From contig OW799233.1 of assembly GCA_941918925.1 (NCBI GenBank), positions 108,617,833 through 108,681,832 on the forward strand: a DNA stretch of 64,000 nucleotides, given 5' to 3'. The translations under genes were made by a program, and so were the position numbers. Below the pieces are notes generated by a model. It worked only from the letters and a program-made list of their open reading frames with translations, searched no databases and was not told the DNA's origin. The DNA comes from Phyto melanocephala (taxonomy: Eukaryota > Arthropoda > Insecta > Diptera > Rhinophoridae). Each line of letters opens with the position of its first letter. Within the stretch, counting starts at the first letter, position 1. This document shows, one piece after another, positions 58,123-64,000 of this stretch.

Positions 58123-60769
58123 CTAAAAAAAGTATAGAAAATCATGTTAAAAACTCTGAAAACCCATAAAAATTAAACAAATACCCATTTAACACTTACT
58201 GTTCACGGCTACCCATTCATTTAAATCTTCACCATCTGGCAGAGCTACAGCATTTCGTAAATTACCCGAACCTAATGTAGCTGCGGCATGTTTCATGAGA
58301 TCATATTGATGAGTTCCTTCAGGTATATTCTTTTTAGGTTTAAAAGTTTTGCTAGAACGCGAGCCACTATAAAATAAGAAATATATACATATAAATTCAT
58401 GCATATGGCAATACATACAAATATAAACATTAAAATCGTACACATACTAGTTACTTGACCTTTGTGACCAAGTTAGTAAAAATTTATCCAAAAATATTAT
58501 TTTTTTGAAATTTTTAAAGTAAAAACTGCTAGATTGATTTAAAAGAATTGAAATTGATATATTTTAATACCTACTTATATTTATACCTACAAATAAGATA
58601 TCTTATTTTTTTAGTGGAAAATAAAGAAATTAGCGAAAACGGGAAAATTTTATTTAACGATATGCAATATAAATGGTAATAGTCATATTAATATACATAA
58701 ATCCAATATAAGAAAATCGAAAAAACATACAATATTAATTTTTATTATTTGTATATTTAATTGAAATTATATTAAACCTTGTAGCCTCAATAAATTATAT
58801 TTTCCTTTCCAATGAAAAAATTTCATACTCTTTTTATTATGACAGTTATGATTTCTTATGAATACTCGTTCCTTTTTTTTAATTTTTCATATGAACAAAT
58901 TAATACCCTATTGTCGTTGTCAACGCAACCCAGATTAGTATTAGTATCAACCCAACTTTTGAACAACCAATTTGTGAATGAATGAAAGTACCAGTATACC
59001 GGTTCAAACTTAGCTACTTAAGAAATTTATATAGATATAAATTTTAATACTAACTGTAACTCCCCTTCTATTCTTATTCTTTCTTTCTAAAATTAACCCT
59101 CTGGTACCTTTAGAAATATAAAACAGAACAATATAAAATACAGTCAAACTTCCATAACTCGAATTTTCTCTAACTCGAACTAATTTGGTTGGCAGTAGCG
59201 TTAAAAGAACAAATCACATACAATTTTCCTTCCGTAACTCGAACTTCCATAAGTCGAAGTTCTCCATAACTCAAACAAAAAACATACACATGAACTCTAT
59301 AACTCGAAGAATTTTGCTTGTTTCGTTTGTTTCTTGAGCTGGTTTGTCTATTCTACGTGCTATTTTAATTTTTTTTTCGGGGAATTAAAAATTTTTTCCT
59401 CTTTGGTTGCGTGAGTATCAGTTCTATGCATAATTCGCGCTAGACGATAAATGTTGAAATCAGTTTTTTTTAAATTATTATGGCAACTAAACGTGTTTTA
59501 AAATGCTTATCAATTAAAAAAAAAATTATAAACTTATAAAAGACGTCGAAAACGGATTAAAGAAAAAAGGATGCGGCTGATATATATGGTATTTCGGCAA
59601 GCACGGTCTCAACAATTTTCAAAAATAAGGAATCAATTATCAACTCATTTGAATCTGGATTTCGTTTCAATTCGTTTCGTTTCAATTCAAAAAAGTCGAC
59701 AAAGCAGTCCTCGATTGGTTTTCAGCAACGAGAAGCTAAAACATGCATGAGAAACTACTCAAAACCAACATTAAAAAATTATTTACAGACAAATGACGCA
59801 ACAACTGATGAGCACTGCAAAGCATTAAGACCATTAAAATTATTTTTTAGTGAAAATAACAAAATAAAAGTAAAATGTCAGTCAGTTATTTCAGAATATT
59901 TTACTTAACTGTAATTTTTTAATTACATATATGAGTACATATGCTTGTTCTTTTATATTCTTAAGTATGTAGTTTTCCATTCGAGGCTATTTTAAATAAA
60001 AATACATAATAAAAAACCTTTTTTTCTATTTAAACAAAATATTCTCTAACTCGAAGTCTCCGTAAGTCAAAGTTTTTTTTTGGGATAATGGTGATTCGAG
60101 TTATGGAAGTTCGACTGTATAACAAAAATAAAAATTGGCCAAAAAGATAGATATAGGTACAAAATCTTTTGCAGCCTTATTGGTAAGAATTTTTAAATAC
60201 AGTGACACGAAAAAAAGTTGTTTCGGTTGTAAAAAATTTATAATTTTTCAGTTTACATTGAATTTTCTGTATTTTTAGTTGAACAAAAAAGTGAGCCTAA
60301 AGATTTTCTTTAAAATTTAAATACAAGAAATTGTTTTAGGTGTAAAAAATATAAAATAATGTAGTAAACACTGAATTTATTATTTTTTTAACTTGGTAAA
60401 ATAAAAAAGTTTTTAATATATTTTTTACCATTTTAAATTAAAAGTTTTGACTTAAAAAAAATGAAGTATTTTCCTAAATCCATCATAATTTTTTTACGCA
60501 CTGTATTTGAAAAAATAATAACACAGCCGCTAAGCATGTGCACTAGTTGTGTCTCATCGACGACTTAATCAAAGAGTATAAGAATAAGAGGTGGGGCCAA
60601 CAAACAATTGTTTGGTGAAATGGGCACCTAAGCAGTAAAGGGAAGGTGGATGCACATTCTAAATGGAATAATTTCTAAAAGGGATATACAAATTAGCAGC
60701 TGTTTAAAAACTGTAACTTCTTTCCAAACCAAACTTAAACAAAAATCATACTTACAACAAAAATTCCAT
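57644..60769 (-). CDS. mats: Mats (MOB kinase activator 1)
   Basis: Adaptor that binds and activates the Warts/LATS and Tricornered/NDR kinases in the Hippo growth-control pathway; cytoplasm and membrane. Minus-strand exons 60769-60756, 58366-58200 and 58122-57644 join in phases 2 and 1 to give 219 residues, the usual MOB1 length. The zinc site is intact: Cys79 and Cys84 in FCTEESC, and the histidines of YAHIYHQHF. Thr12 and Thr35, the known Hippo/MST phosphorylation sites, are present. Conservation with animal MOB1 is very high (EYHWADG, KYIDYLMTWVQDQLDDETLF, TSFKHFIFFVQEFNLI). The 2.4-kb intron 1 holds a pogo-like transposon. Confidence 0.97.
58200..58366 (-). CDS. mats: mats exon 2
   Basis: Acceptor TTTATAG, donor AACA|GTAAGT, encodes GSRSSKTFKPKKNIPEGTHQ to EDLNEWVAVN. 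Intron 2 is only 77 nt. Confidence 0.95.
59141..60117 (+). mobile_element. Pogo/Tigger-like DNA transposon remnant (mats intron 1)
   Basis: Inverted ends CAGTCRAACTTCCATAACTC flanked by TA, with more CTCGAA motifs subterminally. From ATG 59480, broken frames give KCLSIKKKI, KDVENGLKKKDAADIYGISA and STVSTIFKNKESI, the Psq-type helix-turn-helix of pogo transposases. The DDE domain is almost completely deleted. Confidence 0.85.
60756..60769 (-). CDS. mats: mats exon 1 (14 coding bases)
   Basis: ATGGAATTTTTGTT|GTAAGT gives MEFL plus two bases of Phe, matching the MxFLFGSR start of MOB1 proteins. It was found by matching phase and sequence to exon 2. Confidence 0.85.
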
Positions 60770-62154
60770 TTTCTTGCAGTGTATTCAACAAAGTTCAAAT
60801 AAAACTAAACAGTCCAACATATAAAATGTTTGTAGATTAGTTTCGAAAACGCACTGGAGTGACTTGGAGACGGTGTAAATGACTATCTGACTAACTAACA
60901 AACAAAAATGAGAATAGGTTTTCTTAAGTATGTAGTCTCCCAATCGTGGTAAGTTGAAGACGACGTCGACGTGATAATGGGTGATAATGTAGTAGACGGC
61001 AATTTATTTTTGTCTTATGAAGAAATTAATGTGTGCTTTTTTTCCCGAAAAGAAGCAGTTTAATTTTTACAAATTTTCACTTTAAAACAAATTCTGCAGG
61101 TAATTCAATATAAATAAGTTTAATTTTTACAAATTTTCACTTTAAAAAAAATTCTGCAGGTGATTCAATATAAATAAGTTTAATCCTTTTTCTATACAAT
61201 TTAAAAATGCATAATTTAATATAAAAAGAAAAACTTTATGAGAAATAAAAAATATTGTCTAGCACTTCCGTCTTAGTCAAGAAAAACTATATATTTTTTA
61301 GCTTTCTTTGTTGTCTTCTGTTTTAAGTTTTTTTTTTTAATTTCGTTTATTATCACCTATTTTTATTAATTTGACGTTTACTTGTAAGTTTATCATTACA
61401 CCTTGATTTTTATTAAATTCGCATTATGAAAAAGAAGCTGATGCAGAAAATTTTACGGCGGTAGGGTCGGTCGTCGGTGACGGCAACAAAGCGAAATTCT
61501 TACACTTATACGGGTAGTGGTGCTAGCCCAGCTGATTTTTTTGTATGCCAACATATGTCAAAGTTTTGTTAAACTCCGCATTTACGCGGTTTTAGAACTA
61601 ATTTTTTATATTTGTATATATAATGAAAAATTGATAAGTTTTCATTACACACCCTGATAATTATGGTATGGTATGTTTATTGTGATGTTTTAACTATTCT
61701 GATACTTGCAGCGATCATATAAGAGTCTGTTAAGCTGAGCCATCTGTAATATTTGTAAGCCGCTGCCACTGATATCTGTTACAAAGATCTGTTTTAAAAA
61801 TTTTTCAAAATAGGCGATTTAAATTTGATATATCACACTTAGTTTGAAGGGTCGTTCCCAACAGTCATTTATTTTATATAATTATTTTAGAATACTTGTA
61901 TTTATTACACCTTGTAAATACAGAAATTAAAAAAAAAATAAATAAATACAATACTCAAATATTGTTGAGATCAGCAATGGGGCTCGGGTTCAACATGTAA
62001 TATAATATTTGTTAAAAATATATTTACTATTTTAAATAAAGTATTTTTTTACAGAATTTTCGTACTTCATAGATTAAATCAAAAGTTTATTAAATTCCCT
62101 ATTTTAAAATTTTTTTTTGACAAATTCTTCATATAAGGTTATATCATTCATTTA
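60770..62154. other. Intergenic DNA between divergent mats and Nop56
   Basis: The mats 5' UTR and promoter lie in the first part. A unit of about 80 bp near 61490-61610 resembles 54528-54600. No gene seen. Confidence 0.45.
61058..61185. repeat. 60-bp tandem duplication
   Basis: A unit starting GTTTAATTTTTACAAATTTT occurs at 61058 and 61118, with very few differences, and a third partial unit follows. Confidence 0.9.
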
Positions 62155-62772
62155 TCTATATACCTAAAAGTGAAACTCTGTGTGTGTGTGTTAGCTATAG
62201 ACTCCGAAACTGTAAAACCGATCGGACTCACACTTTGGCAAGTTGTTGTACACATACCAGGGAGTGTTTATGGGTGGAAAAAAGTGGGCGGGGCCACGCC
62301 CATAAAAATTAGTTATCAGTTTAAGCTACTTGCACTTGACCGATTTTTCTGAAACTTTGCACACATATCGAGCTGTCATGACTAAATAATTTTGTGATAA
62401 GAAAAGTGGGCGGGGCCACGCCCCTAAAAAAGTTTTAATTTTGAGGTACTTGCACTGAACCGATTTTTCTGAAACTGTGCACACATACTAAGCTGTCATA
62501 ACCATATAATTTCGTGATTAGAAAAGTGGGCAGGGCCACGCCCATAAAAAAAGGTTATAATTTTGAGGTACTTGCACCAGACCGATTTTTCTGAAACTTT
62601 GCACACATATTGAGCTGTTATGACTTTACAATTTCGTGATTAGGAAAGTGGGCAATGCCACGCCCATAAAAAAAATTATAATTTTTAGGTTTTTGCACTT
62701 GATATTCAATTAAAATTCAGAATGCATTTCGATTCATTAAGGGGCGTAGCAACGCGCGCCGGGTTTGGCTAG
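62155..62772 (+). mobile_element. Non-autonomous Helitron, copy F
   Basis: 5' TCTATATACCTAAAAGTGAA after host A, short (TG)n, four ~120-bp units, 3' GCGCGCCGGGTTTGGCTAG before host T. Confidence 0.9.
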
Positions 62773-63426
62773 TTTATTTATAAAAATTGTTTAACAACTC
62801 TTTATTTATAGAAAGTATTTTAAGAAAGGTAAATAATTTAAATATTTCTAATATGCGTTTTAAATAAAAAATAATAATAACCAACTAAAGAAAAAATAAT
62901 GAAGTACTCCTATCCAATCAGATGACTGTTTTTTTTTATATATATATACAATTTATCAGCGCTACCAATATTTTTTTTAAAATATGTCTGCAGCTGTCAA
63001 ACATATTATTTTTATTCTACAATAAAAAATTCGCAGTTGCAGATGCTTAAAATGTTTTAAAAATATAAGACCACGAAAAAAAAATTTTTGCGTTTAAGTT
63101 TTTTAACAATTACTAAAATTAAAGAAAAATAAAAAGTTGTGTGACATATGCAGACATATATACAAAAAGCAAAACGCATGTGTTTTTTTGAATTTTTGTG
63201 TTTGCTGCCGCGATGCATATACCTTTATGAGTATGCCTTGAACCAAAGTTATTAAAAATTTAAAAGGTACTTTTTTTTAAGTGTATGTCAATTTTGACAA
63301 TAACTGTATAAACCATATTTGTTTAAACAGCGAGGTTTGTTTTTTATTTCGCACGTGGAAAAATTTTGTAGTGTTAAAGAAAAAATAAATTTTTAATTAA
63401 AAGTGGAAATATTTTTTTAACAAAGT
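62773..63426. other. Nop56 upstream region
   Basis: AT-rich. The presumed promoter and 5' UTR lie in the last 150 bases; no confident core element was picked out. Confidence 0.4.
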
Positions 63427-64000
63427 ATGGTAAGTAACGACAATTTTGTATAATAAACAGTACAAAATGTAAAAATGTTTATTTGATTTGTAATAAAAAA
63501 AAACTAACCTATAAAAATACATATGTTGCAGGAACATTGCTTTACTTTTTACTCAATTGCCTGTCTAATTTTATATGCATTGTCTTAATTACAGTCTCAA
63601 CTTTATACTTTGTACGAACATGCAGCCGGGTTCGCTTTGTTCTCAGTCAAGGAATTCGAAGAAATCTCCATGTTTTTGCCTCAAGTGGAGTCATCAGTAA
63701 CAGATTTGGCTAAGTTTAATTCACTTGTTAAATTGGCTGCTTTTGCACCCTTTAAGACGGCCATTGCTGCATTAGAAAATATCAACGCTATATCCGAAGG
63801 CATTGTGCCACAGGATTTAATGGTATTTTTAGATGATTTCTTTTCGAAGCTGAAGAAAAATAAGTGCACTTTGGGTATTGCTGATGCTAAATTAGGTGCA
63901 GCGATTACTGAAGCCATCGGTGTGCAGTGCAGTCAAACGGGTGTAGTGCCAGAAATTATTCGTGGAATTCGGTTTCATTTTCATAAATTAGTTAAAGGTG
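63427..64000 (+). CDS. Nop56: Nop56, box C/D snoRNP core protein (N-terminal part, cut by window end)
   Basis: Exon 1 contributes only the ATG (63427-63429, then GTAAGT); exon 2 starts at 63595 after TTACAG and runs off the window. The first ~135 residues are the NOP5/NOP56 N-terminal domain: [59 protein letters not shown], then [12 protein letters not shown]. In the family this pairs with fibrillarin for rRNA 2'-O-methylation in the nucleolus. The phenylalanine/Ala-rich start separates it from Nop58. The gene is divergent to mats. Confidence 0.95.

Noticed and set aside
63430..63594. Box C/D snoRNA in Nop56 intron 1
   Set aside because: No TGATGA C box with a matching CTGA D box, and no convincing H/ACA fold. 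The intron is mostly A/T runs.

Overview
This window reads as nuclear DNA from a brachyceran fly, most likely a calyptrate such as a blowfly. The reasons are: very AT-rich intergenic DNA; host genes with GT-AG introns and close matches to Drosophila proteins; abundant INE-1/DINE-1-like elements with TATACCC ends and GTCTGTCC runs; Helitrons; and fly-type R1, Jockey, gypsy, mariner and pogo relics. The species call is inference. No operons, CRISPR arrays or prokaryotic features are present.

Four conserved host genes and one small nested gene are supported. TAF1B (RNA polymerase I SL1/core-factor subunit) lies on the minus strand at 32992-19545. It has six exons whose splice phases all agree, giving a 943-residue protein. 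A two-exon gene for an 81-residue predicted secreted peptide (26581-27208, plus strand) sits inside TAF1B intron 3. A CRAL-TRIO lipid-transfer protein is on the plus strand (42553-47802, two exons, 281 aa). mats/Mob1, the Hippo-pathway Warts co-activator, is on the minus strand (60769-57644, three exons, 219 aa). The first 135 codons of Nop56 (box C/D snoRNP core) start at 63427 on the plus strand and run off the right edge.

Almost everything else is mobile DNA. 1-1580: an R1-clade retrotransposon inserted in the (AC)n tract of a Helitron. 2420-18850: INE-1-like elements, one carrying a nested Helitron, then non-LTR and gypsy relics hit by a tRNA-SINE. 20386-21848: two head-to-head Helitrons inside a TAF1B intron. 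34676-38934: a 4.26-kb terminal-inverted-repeat element with subterminal GTCGGCA repeats, split by a Jockey insertion with a perfect 15-bp target duplication. 39406-52384: a dense set of INE-1-like copies. 59141-60117: a pogo-like element in mats intron 1.

The most useful structural observations are these. The INE-1-like families carry a central tRNA-like plus T-rich module that is inverted in one copy, between (CATA)n arrays. One INE-1-like family was amplified with a mariner already inside it. The Helitrons carry a ~120-bp internal minisatellite. The host genes are unrelated in function; their clustering probably reflects ancestral fly gene order.
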